Under the pieces are notes generated by a model. The model was not told the DNA's origin. It searched no databases and saw nothing but the letters and a program-made list of their open reading frames with translations. The position numbers and the translations under genes are program-made. From the NCBI GenBank assembly GCA_004369085.1, contig ML210265.1, positions 1-64,000 on the forward strand: DNA of 64,000 bases, given 5' to 3'. This document shows positions 14,133-27,042 of this stretch, piece after piece; the stretch's first letter is position 1, and the number at the start of each line of letters is the position of its first letter. The stretch is from Coprinopsis marcescibilis (lineage: Eukaryota; Basidiomycota; Agaricomycetes; Agaricales; Psathyrellaceae).

Positions 14133-14436
14133 AGCCTACTCTGGTCAAACCAATTTCTAAACTTAGTGCAAATAGAGCGTACCATAATTGCAAGTAATTT
14201 CGCTCTGTAGGAGGCGAGTTTTGTGGTGTGGTGGATGGACGAGAAATGATTGGCCAAGTCAGGACTCGAACTCTGACCGACGCGTCTGTTTGGTTCACGG
14301 ACGTGTTGGCTTTTGATCCAAACAGAAAATCGCTGGCAGGCGCTCAGCGAGCCGGAAGGTTCCCTTTTGTGCCAACGCCAGCTCACCTTCCGCTTACTTC
14401 CCCGTTCACCAGCCTTGAAGGCACCAGGCAGTCAAA
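14133..14436. promoter_or_regulatory. Bidirectional promoter, RVB2 / uL2m
   Basis: The 304 bp between the two divergent ATGs must contain both promoters. No clear TATA box is seen. The pairing joins a nuclear remodelling ATPase with a mitochondrial ribosomal protein. Confidence 0.5.
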
Positions 14437-15745
14437 ATGCTGTCTGCACTCCGTCGAGGCAGCAGCGGGCTCCTCAAGTCTTCAATAAACTCGCTGTCAC
14501 GATCTAGCGGGTCGGGCATACAAACCAGCCAACACCTATTGACCTCCTCAACACCGTCACAGGTACAACCATTGGCAGGGATCACGACTACACGTCGAAA
14601 CTACGCGACAGAGATATGGAAAAACCAAAAAGTCAGCACAGAGTTCGAAGCGGCGCTCAGCAGGACCGAGAACATCTTCAAAACCTACAAAGCCATCACA
14701 CCGTCGAGGCGGCACCTCCGACGACCCCTTAACCTACACGTTTACAAAGGCAGGCCCGTACGAGACCTTACGATTCCCAAGCGCAAGAAGGGTGGAAGGA
14801 ATTCTGATGGAAGGATCACTGTACGCCATCGCGGTGGAGGACACAAGCAGCGTATCCGGACAGTGGATTTCATGCGGACGGAAGGGGGCGTGCACGACGT
14901 TGTGCGGATCGAATATGACCCTGGGCGAAGTGCGCATATTGCTTTGCTCAGTAATAGGGATCCTGCAGCTCAGGGAACCAAGAAGTGGAGCTACATCATC
15001 GCTACCGAGGGCTTGAGGGCCGGCGACCAGGTACAGAGCTTCCGCAATGGTATCCCTGAAGGCTTCATCCCAGGGTTCGAAGTACCCACCGAAGATAACC
15101 TTGAAGGTGGTGATATAGCTGGGGAGGCCGGTTCAGCAGGCGAAAGCGCTTCTCAGTCGCTCGCCCTCGGTATCTTGAGAAGCATGACACTCAAGCCGGG
15201 CAACGTTCTTCCCCTCCGCCTCGTTCCCCCAGGGACCGTCATCAACAATATCTGTCTCAAACCCGACGGCCCCGCCATTCTCGTCCGGTCAGCGGGTACC
15301 TTTGGCCAAGTCGTTTCGCACGAAGATGCCGGCCGCTACGTCCACATCCGGTTGCAGAGTGGTGAAGTACGCAAGGTCCTGCGCGATTGTTGTGCGACCA
15401 TTGGTAAAATCAGCAACCCTCTCTGGAAGAACCGTAGCTTGGGTAAAGCTGGTAGAAGGAGGTGGTTAGGATGGAGACCAAGTGTGCGTGGTATGGCTAT
15501 GAACGCGTATGTTATCTCCACTTTTCAATTTTCTAGATCATGTTGTCCTGACCTTTCTATGCAGTTGCGACCATCCCCACGGAGGTGGACGTGGTAAATC
15601 CAAGTCTGACAAGCACCCAGTGTCCATCTGGGGTTGGGGAACGAAGGGTACGCGTACAAGGAAGCCGGGTCCCAAGGGTCCCAAGAACAGCAACAAGATG
15701 GTTGTCCGTGAAAGGCCTAGGGGCAAGGAGAAGAGGACTAGCTAG
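14437..15745 (+). CDS. Mitochondrial large-ribosomal-subunit protein uL2m
   Basis: uL2 binds 23S-like rRNA near the peptidyl-transferase centre, here in the mitochondrial ribosome. Two exons, 14437-15506 and 15565-15745, give 416 aa with a GT-AG intron. The first 45 or so residues are rich in Ser, Arg and Thr with almost no acid and end near RRNYATE, as expected of a cleaved mitochondrial presequence. The L2 body follows: [33 protein letters not shown], and late in the protein [18 protein letters not shown]. That last segment is the strongly conserved histidine-bearing loop, and the intron interrupts it. An insert of about 30 residues rich in Gly, Ala, Glu and Ser near residue 225 is not part of the bacterial core. 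Confidence 0.96.
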
Positions 15746-16106
15746 ACGTTCAACGACAACGCATTCTATACTTCACTTCGAGCTGGCTGATATACACACA
15801 TTCAGTAATTTAACGTTAATATTCTGACCTGCCCTCGATCCCCGCCCAACACTAGTCGCCTCGGTTTCGAAATACCCTTCCCTGGGTTACTGGAATACAA
15901 AGACGGCTAGCGTTGTTTGCTTCCACCTGTTCTTATCTATATGAGTGTCGTCCATTCAAATCTCAAATCTCGGCCAGGTTCGCATAACCAGGCTGAACGA
16001 CCTTCACATCCGCATCGCATTAACCCAAGATCGCCTTTACCCTACAACTTCCACTCGAAAATTACATTCCCTGCAACCTTTGTCCCAATTTGAACCCTAG
16101 TTAAGC
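15746..16106. other. Convergent 3' regions
   Basis: This is the tail-to-tail spacer between uL2m (+) and the GON7-like gene (-). No gene is seen. Confidence 0.4.
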
Positions 16107-16412
16107 TTAAGCCTCCTCCTCGTCCCCTTCCTCATCAACATCATCATCTGCGTCTTTCCCCTTCGGTTCCTTGCCCAGCTCGGATTTGCCTACTCGATCC
16201 CTCCACGCAGTCAGCTCATCCCCAACCGTGTTCCTCGCATCCGCGATGGCGGTCTGCAGGGCGGCATAGTACGCTTTCCACTCGCTAGGGTTTGATTCAT
16301 TGACAGACTCTGCACCGGGGATGGCAAATGTGTGCGTTCGTGAGGTTTCCAGACCGCTTTTGTCGGTATCCGAGGGAGGGTTGAGCTGGTAGTTGATTGT
16401 TATTGAGGCCAT
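16107..16412 (-). CDS. Small acidic protein, probable GON7-like KEOPS subunit
   Basis: A single exon of 101 aa, starting at the ATG at 16412 (MASITINYQLNPPSD). The central part YYAALQTAIADARNTVG followed by DELTAWRDRVGK looks helical, and the tail is almost all Asp and Glu. Length, acid content and the paired helix resemble Gon7, the small subunit of the EKC/KEOPS complex that makes t6A37 on tRNA. The family is short and weakly conserved, so the assignment rests on general pattern rather than a diagnostic motif. Confidence 0.5.
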   Translation of the reverse strand: MASITINYQLNPPSDTDKSGLETSRTHTFAIPGAESVNESNPSEWKAYYAALQTAIADARNTVGDELTAWRDRVGKSELGKEPKGKDADDDVDEEGDEEEA

Positions 16413-16932
16413 TGACACTATATGCCAGGTACAAGATGGTGGGAGGCAGGATGCGCTGAGTGGACGAAGATCGGTGCGACGGAGTGGCGATGCACTTTAG
16501 GGTGGTTTTGCATAGAGAGCAATGCACGACTCTCAAGTTTATTACAAGGTCAAATTGTTTTTGGGCATAAGTTGCAATGGTTATGCTTCAGATACTTCTG
16601 TAGAGGCGGCGCTGGCAGAATTTAGCGACAGAGAAACTGCCCAGGACTTCAAAATTCATTCTACGACTTGCATTATCCATGGGTTTAAGAGCCGTTTGGC
16701 AACAAAGCCGTAAGATATGCCGAAGAGAGAAACAACTTTGCATACAGACATTTCAAGCATAGGATGACTGTCATGGGGCATTGTGGGGAAATGAATGAGG
16801 ATTTGCTTCGGTCGGTGATGGCGTGGATCCAAGCCGTGTCAGGCGATGAAACATTTAGGCGCGCAAGCCTGAGTCTTAAAGGTCAACGCCGATGTGCATA
16901 TTGACATACGTTCATCTACACCTAGTAGTACT
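16413..16932. other. Intergenic
   Basis: Promoter side of the GON7-like gene and the 3' region of the NLR. Nothing else is seen. Confidence 0.35.
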
Positions 16933-19900
16933 TTACTGTAGATCAGTCTTGAGTAAGAGACTGACCACCTCTTCATGACCCTCGTCCTCCGCCCAATCCA
17001 ACGCCGTCCGTTCATTGGAGTCCCTGGCATCGATATCGATATTTCCGGCCCTAAGTAACATCTCCACGATGGCGAGTTCACCGGATTTTGCAGCCTGTAT
17101 CAAAGGTGTTCCATTTTTCGAAGATACCCCTGCGTTTATGTCTATCCCACCAGCCTCGAGAAGGGCCTCCACAATCGATATGTGTCCGTTATATGAGGCA
17201 ACGGATAATGGCGTATCGCCATCCAAATCCACGACGTTGACGTCGATTTTGCTGCACCGGAGAAGCTCCTCCAAAACTTCCAGATGCCCCTTCATTGCAG
17301 CTAAAACCAGAGCCTTCGCTTCCCCACCATTAACATCAATCGTGGGATGCCTAAGCAACTCCTCCACTATCCCAAGGTTTCCCATCCAGGCTGCCCTCGA
17401 TAAAGATGTGTGACCGTTCGAGCTTACCCTGTTTACATCAATATCCGGAGCCCGAAGAAGCATCCTCACAATCTCCCTGTGCCCGCCTTTCGTCGCTCTC
17501 TCCAAGGGCGACTTTTCCCCTGCATTCACATCCACCCCTGGCGCATCAAGCAGAGTCTTGACGATCTCAACACGGCCATGATATGCAGCCAGCGCTAAAG
17601 CAGTCCTCCCGTCTTGATTAATGATGTTCACATCCACTCCTCGCGACTTGCACAATAAGCTTACAATGGATTCACGGCCTTCATCGGCAGCCAATATCAA
17701 CGCCGTGTCCCCTTCGTTCGTCTTTGCATTCGGATTCACCTCGACTCCCTCGAACGCGAGCAATCGATGCGCGATGTCATGAAGGCCTAGCCACGACGCA
17801 TACATAAGAGCAGTTCGGCCAGAGGAATCGTGTATGTTGACGTCAACTGTTGAAAAGGAGAGCAAAGTATCGGCAACTTTGATTTGCTTGAATTTGATGG
17901 CAAGTATAAGTGGTGATGCTCCCCCTTCCGTACACGCATTGGTATCCATATCTTGGCCTCCAGCCCCAAGGTCTAGGACAAGAGGAAAACACTCTTCGAG
18001 TCCATACGTGGCTGCAACATGGATCCCCGATAAAAGATCGTACTTGGCGTGCCTCCAGTGATGTATGGGGTATTTCTTGCACTGTCCGACGAAGTCACAT
18101 ACGGCCTTAGGTAGTGGCTTGCATTGGGTCGCATGTGTGACCCAGTTGGAATGGCAGTATAACAGCATGTTGTCTTGGCTGTATGCCGTGTAGATCGCAT
18201 AGTCGACGGAGCTGCAGCCATATTTGCGGTAGTCAAAATCATGGAAGCCGGATTGGAGAAGCCGAGAAACACAGGCGGATGCAATAATTGAATGAGGAGT
18301 GCAGGACCAGTAAGAAGTAAGGTGGGACTCCAAATAGTCGCGAGCCGTGAAATCTTCAATTTAGTGTCAGCGGTCTGCTATGTGTGTTGGTTACAGAAGA
18401 ACTTACGAACGAGGCGGAATTTTCTCATATCGTCGTGCCCGGAGGATCTCTCTGCCGTGACTAAACCACAGCAAAGAGAGAGAAGGAAGTCGTCGTCCAC
18501 AAGCCTCTCTGCGTCAAAGTGATACGTCTCTGGATCCACTGCGACAGCATAGCGCAACGCGTTGACTGGTAGGGACCATTGAGCACAAACCAGCCAAGTC
18601 AGGACCAATTTGGCCAGGTATGCTTTTGGATGAGATTCGATCCTCTTCATCGTCGCTTCGTACATTGCTTCAATTCCTACGGGAAGCTGAGCCAGCGACT
18701 GCCTCAAATCCCAGATGCTAGCACACTCTGAATTTCGAAGCATGTCCAGCTGCAGCGATGCAAGCAAAAACCTGTAGTCAAATCAGCGTCGTATTCAGTG
18801 CAAACTCGCAAAGGCGCTCACATCCCAGATGACCTTTCGAGAATCCTGTCCACAACCTCCGCCCTCAACGTCTCATTCTGACGAAACAGCCTACGGAGGC
18901 CCGAAATGCGTTCCACATTCCGTTCCACCAAAAGGGCGATATCGGCATCGGATGCTGCTATATGGAAGAACACTGCGTCTGAAACCTGGTCCTTCATCGA
19001 ATCCAACGGGCGCGATGTGAGGAAGAAGTGGGCAGGGATAGAGGCCAGAACTTCAAGCAAGTCAAATTGGACAGCACTAGATGCTTCATCCAAACCATCC
19101 AAGGCGTAGAACGACGACTTGAAGATACCGGACGCTGCGACCTTCTGCAAGATGTTGAGAAGTTCATCTTGAGAAGGCTGAGTTTTTTTGAGGTGGTGAC
19201 GATAGTACAGAGCTTTGACGAAAGGATACACAGAATCATAACCTTCTAGTAGCTGCCGAAGAAGGGCAGCAAGGATCGTCTTGACGGGTATAGGTTCTGT
19301 GTACCGACAATAGGCAAACAAGACGCAAATGTCCTTTCTGTCCTCTGAGATTGCTTCAAGATGTTCGATGACCAAAGATCTGAGTGTTAGCAGAAGCAAT
19401 TTGAGCGCATCAGATGATCATACGCGATAACTGTCTTTCCGGCGCCCGCTACAGGAAAGGAGATCAGACATGAACAAACATACAAGTCGAGCAACGTACG
19501 CATCCCAGTTCCCCACAGAATACGCGGGCCTTCTTTATCTCCCCGTACCCATGTCTTGAATATACCCTTCTCCAGCACCCAATACCCTGTCTTGTGGGCT
19601 CTCTTGCTTGAATTTTCCGCTTGAATATCTCGGAAATTGATATCTGCCAACCAATTCGCAAGCGCTTCAACATCCTTTGGATCAGCTGTAAGGCCTCAGA
19701 TGTGAATACAAAATGCTAAATCAGCGTGACATAGACAAATTGCTCACCACTATTTCCGTGGTCAACTTGTACCGTGTGGTAGTTGTGGTTAACGATGCTA
19801 TTCCCTCCGATGATGTACATAGAACTGTTGGCAATTGAGACTCCAACTGCTCCTTGTAATACATGTGCCCCTGTTGTAGCAGCCTTGACGTCTTGTGGGC

Positions 19901-20420
19901 ATCTATCGCATACTGGGGACTCTGCATCAGAGCGAGTCATCAGTCATAATTCAGTTATCTTTTTGAAAGACATACGACTACCGCCGGTAGAATGATGGAC
20001 TCCCTCGGAATCTGCAGATGAGGGTGAATCCAAAGTGTTTAGCCCATCATGCGAGTCATCTGCAATTGGATCTTCAAGATCGGCGACCAACGCCGTATGA
20101 ATATCCTTATCAGAGGCGTTTGTCTGCAACAACCATTCTCAGTCAGAAACCGTACCAACCCGAGCGCTGAATGGAAACACACCCTGGAATGCCACAGGCC
20201 CATATGTTATAGTGTAGGCAAGCACCGTCGAGCTTGCTCCGGAACCGCGACTAAGACAGGACGAGAATCTCAAGTGTAACCCACGAACTGAGCATCGCTG
20301 AACAACTCGGAACAATTAACTTGGGTGACTGAACAGCCACTGGAAGGCCAACATGTGATCATTGATATTAGCGCCTAAAACACCAAACCCCCGAAATAAA
20401 TGTTTACCTGGAGCAGGCAT
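16933..20420 (-). CDS. NACHT-ankyrin NOD-like receptor (STAND ATPase)
   Basis: A fungal NLR of about 1000 aa, of the class tied to non-self recognition and programmed cell death. The best model starts at 20420 with a 13-nt exon (MPAP) joined to 20287 downward, giving RGLHLRFSSC; this 5' end is tentative. A low-complexity acidic stretch follows, then GAVGVSIANSSMYIIGG. The pre-NACHT block is NWLADINFRDIQ. The P-loop LWGTGMPGAGKTVIA has its core on a 25-nt microexon at 19424-19448. Walker B is FYALDGLDE, and HFFLTSRPL follows. Exon joins 18353/18407 and 18771/about 18823 restore the typical HFTARDYLES and SSGMFLLASLQLDML. The last exon (16933-18353) encodes about ten ankyrin repeats with a regular DVN or DIN at repeat ends. 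No stop or frameshift interrupts it. Confidence 0.88.
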
Positions 20421-21036
20421 TGTGCGGTACCAGGGTAAATGAAGATGCTAACCAATCAATTTCCGCAAGCTATCGGTTTATAACTGTATGCTCAAAGGAG
20501 CACTTTAGAGTCTGCCGTGCACCCATAATTCTAGGGCGAAGCAATTAACTGCATGACATTGGGATATGATATGGTAACCAACAACTTTGCAAAAAGAGCC
20601 AGTCCTTTCGACCAGCATATCCCTCTGTTCAGGCACAACGCGCAGTAAACAATCAGATAAGATAAATGATTTCAAGGATACACGGCGAGTATGTAGAAAC
20701 GTGAAACGTGCGATTGCGCTGAATATCAGAACCTTGTATGCCACAGAATCCCATCACCTCGTGAATCTTTTCGAACCCGCTCCCATCGAATGCCATGTTC
20801 GTCCCACGGCGGCGTGCTGTGCCTTTCCACCTCTCCGATCAATGATCAACAACGGCATTGGCATGCATCGAACAATGTACCACAGGCCCGGCTCACTTCG
20901 AGCGCGAACGTAACATCCATTTCATTCCCGCGTGCTGTATCACAGGGAACCTGCGATTAGCCAAGTCACTATGTAAGTGGCGCAGTTTCCAGAACTTCTT
21001 CGTTCGCTTCCAGCAAAGCCTCGAGGCCATCATGAT
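20421..21036. other. Intergenic
   Basis: Promoter of the NLR and 3' region of F-box-like copy A. No recognisable gene. Confidence 0.35.
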
Positions 21037-23753
21037 TCATGACTTCCTCTTGCTAAGGATGAAACAGCTCTCGAACCCTGGCCTCAAAGGATCTGTTCCA
21101 GCGTATCGCCAGTTCCCGACAAAGGTTTCGCTGCCATAGATATAACCGTAAAAGATCATGCTTGCGATTCTTTCCCCGAGAATTTGTTGCTGGAGAAAGG
21201 ACATATGAGATGGCGAAAATGATCAAGAATCAAGGAACCCACCTTCAGAACCGCCACTAAGCCATCCCAGGGCCGCACACGTCCGTAATAGATGCTGTAG
21301 TCCCAATCTGACGCTTCCGTCTAAAATAACATACGGATGAGGTTAGCAACAAGGTCATAAAGATTACGACCACGAGATCAACGCACCCTCCCCGTGACAA
21401 TAGTATCTTCTACTCCATAATTGCACGTCTCTACTCGATAACGATCATGAGATCGCCTAAGAGGCTCGTAAACAATATTCCCCAGTTCGTCAAGACGACC
21501 TGGAGACCCTTGTTCCAAATCCACATGTTCATCCCAAACATCAACCACTTCTCCGCCGCCGCAGCCCGCCGCATTCCCCGTATCCCCCGAGCCCTCCCCA
21601 CAGTCCAAAATAGAGGATGACTTCGACTGCATATCTCCATCGGACCCAGAACTTGAGGAATCAAGCTCAATATCGATAACCCTCCCAGAGAGCTCCTCAT
21701 CTTCGTCGCCATCAGGCACATCAGCCATTCCCATCCCTATACTCGAAAAAACATCTTCGGCCATTTCCCCATACCGGATACGCTGATCTCGAAGCTTCCT
21801 CGCTGATAAGAACCTTTCTCGATCAGCACACCTTAAACAGCCAGGGTGTGGTTGGAAGGAGGGCGATGACGCCGTAGGTCGGTGGTACATCACATCCAAT
21901 TTTGCTCTGACCAATCGCTCATGAACTGCCTCCTTGTCGACGGCGAACGTCTCGTAGCAGTGAGAGTGCAGAGGTAAGGAAGATCCTTCTCCCAGCTCCC
22001 TGGATCGGTTTGCTGGAGTACGCAAAAGGACCGAATCCATGGCATCTTTGCCCCTAAAAGTGGAGTTTCGCGGAAGAGATTCCCGAATGGTGCTTCCTGC
22101 ATCCAATTGGGGCCCACTTGTCCATCGAAGACTCCCGATGGGGCCGGGAAACCAGGCGTTTGGCAGGCTACCATCAACGCGCACGGTAGCTTGTCCGTAG
22201 TGACTGCCATAGTTTACCACGCAGGCAACAGAATGAGGTTCAGCAGGGGGAATTGGAGCCAGGTCCGCATTTGGCTGGTTGGAAAGGGCGGTTGGTCTCG
22301 ATGGTAGGGATGAACCAACGTAACCATGCTCTTGTAAGTCCATGACCAGAGGCTGCGGCATGAGGTGAGCGGGGATTGCAGATTGGTCGTCGAGGAGTTG
22401 AGAGTTGTTGAGGAGCATGTCCATGAAATTGTGCTCGACGTGCTGAAATATTCCGGTCAGACCCAGCGTAACGCAAGACGAAACTATCGCTTACGAAACA
22501 CACACCATGCCAGATTCCGCTGAGCATACCACGAACGAATACGTGGCCCAACCTCCAACTAGGCTGCTTGTAGAAGACGTCCCTGCACATCCTCATCCTC
22601 CACCAATCCATATCCCATCGCTGTGATTCGGTGTGATCGGTCGGTAGCAATACCCCTGATCGGATGCGAGGACAGCCAGCGACCCAATCCCATTGCACGT
22701 TGTTGGGAAGCTTCGCGGCTTTGGAATTATTGAGAGCCGCGACATCCTGGAGAGTGTTTGGATTCACAGGTGCCCCAGTGAGAAGGTCGTTCTGGGAAGG
22801 GATCACGAAGAATGGGGTAATTTCGTGGCGACACCAATAGAGCTTTTTCGCAGCAGCAGTGATGGGTGGAAGAACGACGGGAGCGTTTGAGCGAAAATAG
22901 TGCAGAACGACGCCTCCTTTTCGCTGGGTGTGATATATTGGATACGTGCCGTGGGCAGTGGGAAATGTGACGACATCCTTTTGTATAGGGTTAGACTCTC
23001 CCAGTGGCAATTGAAAATGATTAGCCGGAGCATAAGCTGAAGCGTACTAATTAAAGTTTAGCAATGCGCCATACGAGGTTAAGAGATGTGACTTTACACG
23101 GTAAGGACACACTACGAAAGGTGAAACTAATCTGATGATCTCTTGCTTGCGTTCTATAGATTCTCGCTCGAGATCTTCTGTAAGATGGCATTAGCAGGCG
23201 GAACTGAAATAAACGTGTTAAATGAACCTTGGGTCGTGAACATCCACATTAACCAGAGAGCACATGTGTTGGCGTCGTTCTCGATAGGCCACATGTCGTT
23301 GGCCTCCCTTCCCTCGTTGAGCCTGCCTCGCACGAACTTATCAACAAATTCCCGCAATCCCACATGCTCCAGCTGCGCGCGATTCTTCCCGTCGTCATCC
23401 AACATGGCGATGAATGCCAAGAGTAGATAGTCCTGGGCATCCTCATGCCACTCGTCCCCGCGACGAATGAACTGCAATAGCTGACACATCTGGACTAGAT
23501 GGTCGGCAAGATCCCGTGAAAACGGTTGGAACGCACGGCGAGCGACGGCTCCGCAATCGAACTTGAGGCGACATATCCGTGAATATAGTACTGTGCCAGA
23601 TTGTAACGATAGGACACCGTATACCTCCCTAGAGGCCCGGAGGAAAGGTACGAGGTCTGCAAGATTGTCCAGAGGTTCCGAGGCGACGAGTAAGAAAGCG
23701 ATGAGTTCTAAAACCTCGTCAGGGATAGTTTTCTGGGCCAATCGCGCTGGCAT
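21037..23753 (-). CDS. F-box-like conserved protein, copy A
   Basis: Function unknown. The start is ATG 23753 (MPARLAQKTIPDEVLELIAFLL), where the first 45 residues look like a degenerate F-box helix bundle. Exons join in frame to TGA at 21037-21039. The protein matches copy B (45015-49148) block by block. It has MWPIENDANTCALWLMWMFT, then an intron, then PFVVCPYR joined to YASAYAPANHF. RGMLSGIWHG, LQEHGYVG, NAWFPG, HPGCLRC, IYYGRVRPWDGLV and VGNWRY complete the set. Both copies have an intron at the PYR/YA join. Copy A is much shorter because it lacks most of the charged, repetitive middle of copy B. If the N-terminus is a real F-box it would bind Skp1 in an SCF ligase; that is inference. Confidence 0.8.
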
Positions 23754-26700
23754 GGTGGAGAGGAAATGAAAGTGGGGATCAGCATTGACCTAGGGGTTAT
23801 GAGAGTTTATATTTGAAATGGGCGTCAAGCAAAGCGGCGAACTCCTAGATTCAGATTAGCCTCGCGGATTGTTAGGAGCGGACTCTTCGCCTTCATTCTT
23901 AGCACATACCTTGAGAAAGTTCAAATGCCGTAATAGTATCTGGAAACCCGCAGTTCTGGGCGCATGTGACCGATCCTTCGACGGAGATCCATCTTTGGTA
24001 CAAATTTTAAGCTTTGTGGGACTAGATCCATCTTTCTGAACGGGATTTTCTAACCCTGCTTGGGTATATCAAACCGTTTATTTCTGCGCTGCCTTCGCTA
24101 AAGTGTGATCCGGGGATCGCGATGAATCATTATCTTGAAAGCACAATCGATATCTGTAGACTTGCAACCTGCGATCCGCCTTACACGCGGAGGAATGGAT
24201 AGATGCGGTCGATGTGGTCGTTGTCACGGTTGTGGATCGTGGCGGCGTCGGAAAGATATCCATCAAAAGGTTGGACGGCCTCTCAATTTAACACAGCCAA
24301 ACCTCTCTCGGAGTTAGCCGAAAGGCGTTTAAACGTTTGGATTTGTCCAACGCGTTGGCCTCAAATTCGATGTTTCTCAACACTATCTGTGACTATTGCT
24401 CTGGGATAACGCGTTGTTCAGCGGGACAATTATCTTCAGGCTCTTGGCACACCAACCTATGTTCTGTATCTGAGCCTTTTCCCTCAGAATGCTCAGCCAG
24501 GTGCTTGGGGTGGGTGGCTCCTCGTACTATGGGAATAATCCGACAAACTCGGATGGCCATCCCGCCTGTCACCCTTCCTGGAGCCGTCTATAATGAGGAT
24601 CTGCCCTTAGGTCCATGCTGTTCTGGCTACCTCGGTTTCTGGCTCCCAGCACTCTGCCCTATCTCGACCGATCGAGGGTAACGTTCACTCGACGAACCAA
24701 ACTGATAGACAGTCTTCTTCTGCGACATGGATCCCCCGAGGCACTTCCGACAGCACCATACATATGATGCTTCTCTTGCGTACGTGAGACCGTGAAAATC
24801 GGCTTTTCAAGCAAAAGACATCGCACCATCCAGGGACACCTCTTGACACCTTGCTTCGTTTTAATTCACTCTTCCTCAAAAGGAGCTTTCAAGGAGCTGT
24901 CAGGAACCACACTTCGTCTTTCACATCACTCGGCTCCTTACACAAGCACTACAGCTCCACGGGAGCCCACGGGAGCCAATGGGCCGCCTTAGCTTTACGA
25001 ACGTCCTGCACTTCACCGCGCCTCTGCCAAGAGATTCAATTCGAACGGTCGAACCATACCGTCCACAGTCATATGGTTTGTCAAATCCTGTTCTATCTGT
25101 GTACCTTACCGCCACGCAGTTCGAGGCAGTTCGCCGCTTCCGCCAAAGTTCTGGATCGACGGCACGGGCCTCTTAGCCAATTTGGTTGCGACACAGTGCA
25201 GGCAGCAACCTCACTAAAAATACGCTGACACTTGGCAGTGGCGGCCTGGACAGATCGGGAGCAACCGCCAAAATTCTCCTGGGGCCCGCCATTTACTAGG
25301 AAACCTTCAACTGACTTAACACAGAATCGAACCCGGGAAACTCAACTTAGGTCTCACCGTTCTCTTCCACGAGGCACTCACACCCTCTGACTACCCTACT
25401 CTCGTACACCTCCGCCCACCACCAAAAGCTCCTCTTTGAATTCTCTCTCCAACGCCACAAATTACTCAACTCGGAAACTGGTGCTCACACTGGTATACTC
25501 CCAATCTACCACCACCTTCCCTTTACCATCCATCCTTCCGTCACTAATTCAACGCCAATTGAACGCCGTCGACCACCCTAAATCAGAATGGCACAATCAC
25601 AACATCTTGCACCCTGGTAACCCCATATACCACTATACCCATCTAGCGCACTACAGGTTGATCTCGTTCGACACTTCATTTCATTCAAACACCAGCGGTT
25701 CTTCCACATTACCCCCTATTACCCCTTGTGACCATCTCAGCAGGACACGCATACATGTTGTTGGAACTGATCGGCGAACTGGAAAGCACCCAGCCAATAA
25801 GGATCAACATCAAAACGCTACCCGCTGGGCTCAAAATAAGCGGCTCGGATTGTGAAATTGGTTTGTTTCCGGTCCTCTCCTTCCGCGACTCCATCCAGAG
25901 AGATTTATAGCACGATGTTTGCCGTTCAACCGGCTTCCCCTGCAACAGCATCAAAGGTGAGGCCTTCACGGGATTAGAACAGCCATCATGCATCAACTCT
26001 CTACATCACGTTAGAGACAAGAGCTCTCGTTATCCAATTCATTCGCAAGTTTCCACAGACAGTTCCATGTCCCACCGCTTTACAGCGGAAAGGACACAAT
26101 CATCAGCTCTGAGTAAATGAGGAGTTCTCTGGACTGTATGGAATACTCCCCTTACGGGATTTACTAAAATGTGTTGTTCGTATCAGTCGTAGCTTCTACT
26201 AGCCCTATAATCATGATGAGCACCAAGCGTCAAATTGGATCAAATTTCACGATGGATGCATGTGCCCCTTGAAACCAACATGATTCGAACAGGCTAAATT
26301 TCAAACTAGATTGACGGTTAGACATTCCCAGTGATTCAGGCAGATGCCGGCGGCGTCGACAAGCAGGAAATACACACATGATATATGGAGGACAATGGGG
26401 ATTAATCTAGATACTGAGTATCTTCAACTAACGGGACGACGCTCAAGACTCGGGTGATTGAACTTAATAATCATGTTCACAGATGACATTATCTTTGTAA
26501 TCGATGAGGGTCTAGAGAACTTCTAATACTGCGATTGGTACAAAGTTACTTTTGCGAAAGCGATGGCTGTGTATACAAACGAACGTGAGATAGCAATGTA
26601 CATGTAGTGCAAAGGAGAGCAGAACAAAAAGTTTAAAGCGACAGTAGGACCAACGATGTGTCGGTTTTCGACAGAGAAACGTGAACAAATAGGGCGCGAA

Positions 26701-27042
26701 GGCAAACAAAATGAACGAAATGGCGAAGAAATGATACGTGGTACAAAGAGCAGGAATTAATGTGTGAGCTGGTGATGAAATGACTTGTGTATTGGTGACG
26801 ATTGCCGAGAACTTGACGCTATGATGCTGATGCTGTATATTCCGATATGCAGAGGCGTTTTGAGTGACTTGTGCGACATTGATGAAAATAAGAAAAATCT
26901 TGCGTTCGGGTCGATAAAATCCGCGAGAGGAGAACTTAACGTTACTTTTCAAGCGATGGCCGAATGGATGAGAGAGAGATGAGAAAAAATGATATGGCGA
27001 GTCGAGAGTCGAGGCTGGTTTCCAAGCTTTTAAGGTTACAGA
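23754..27042. other. Intergenic, 3.3 kb
   Basis: No confident gene. The most coding-like piece is an open frame at 25728-25910 (+) reading through SAGHAYMLLELIGELEST, without a clear start or splice partner. The region around 25400-25700 is pyrimidine-rich on the + strand. Confidence 0.3.

Noticed and set aside
14245..14320. tRNA-like T-arm sequence (AGTTCGAGTCC) on the minus strand in the RVB2/uL2m promoter
   Set aside because: No matching acceptor or D arm; the T stem does not pair with a 7-nt loop.
21890..22210. 106-codon minus-strand frame inside copy A
   Set aside because: Out of frame with the motif-bearing reading frame of copy A.
25322..25345. B-box-like GGTTCGATTCT on the minus strand
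   Set aside because: T stem does not pair and no cloverleaf can be drawn.
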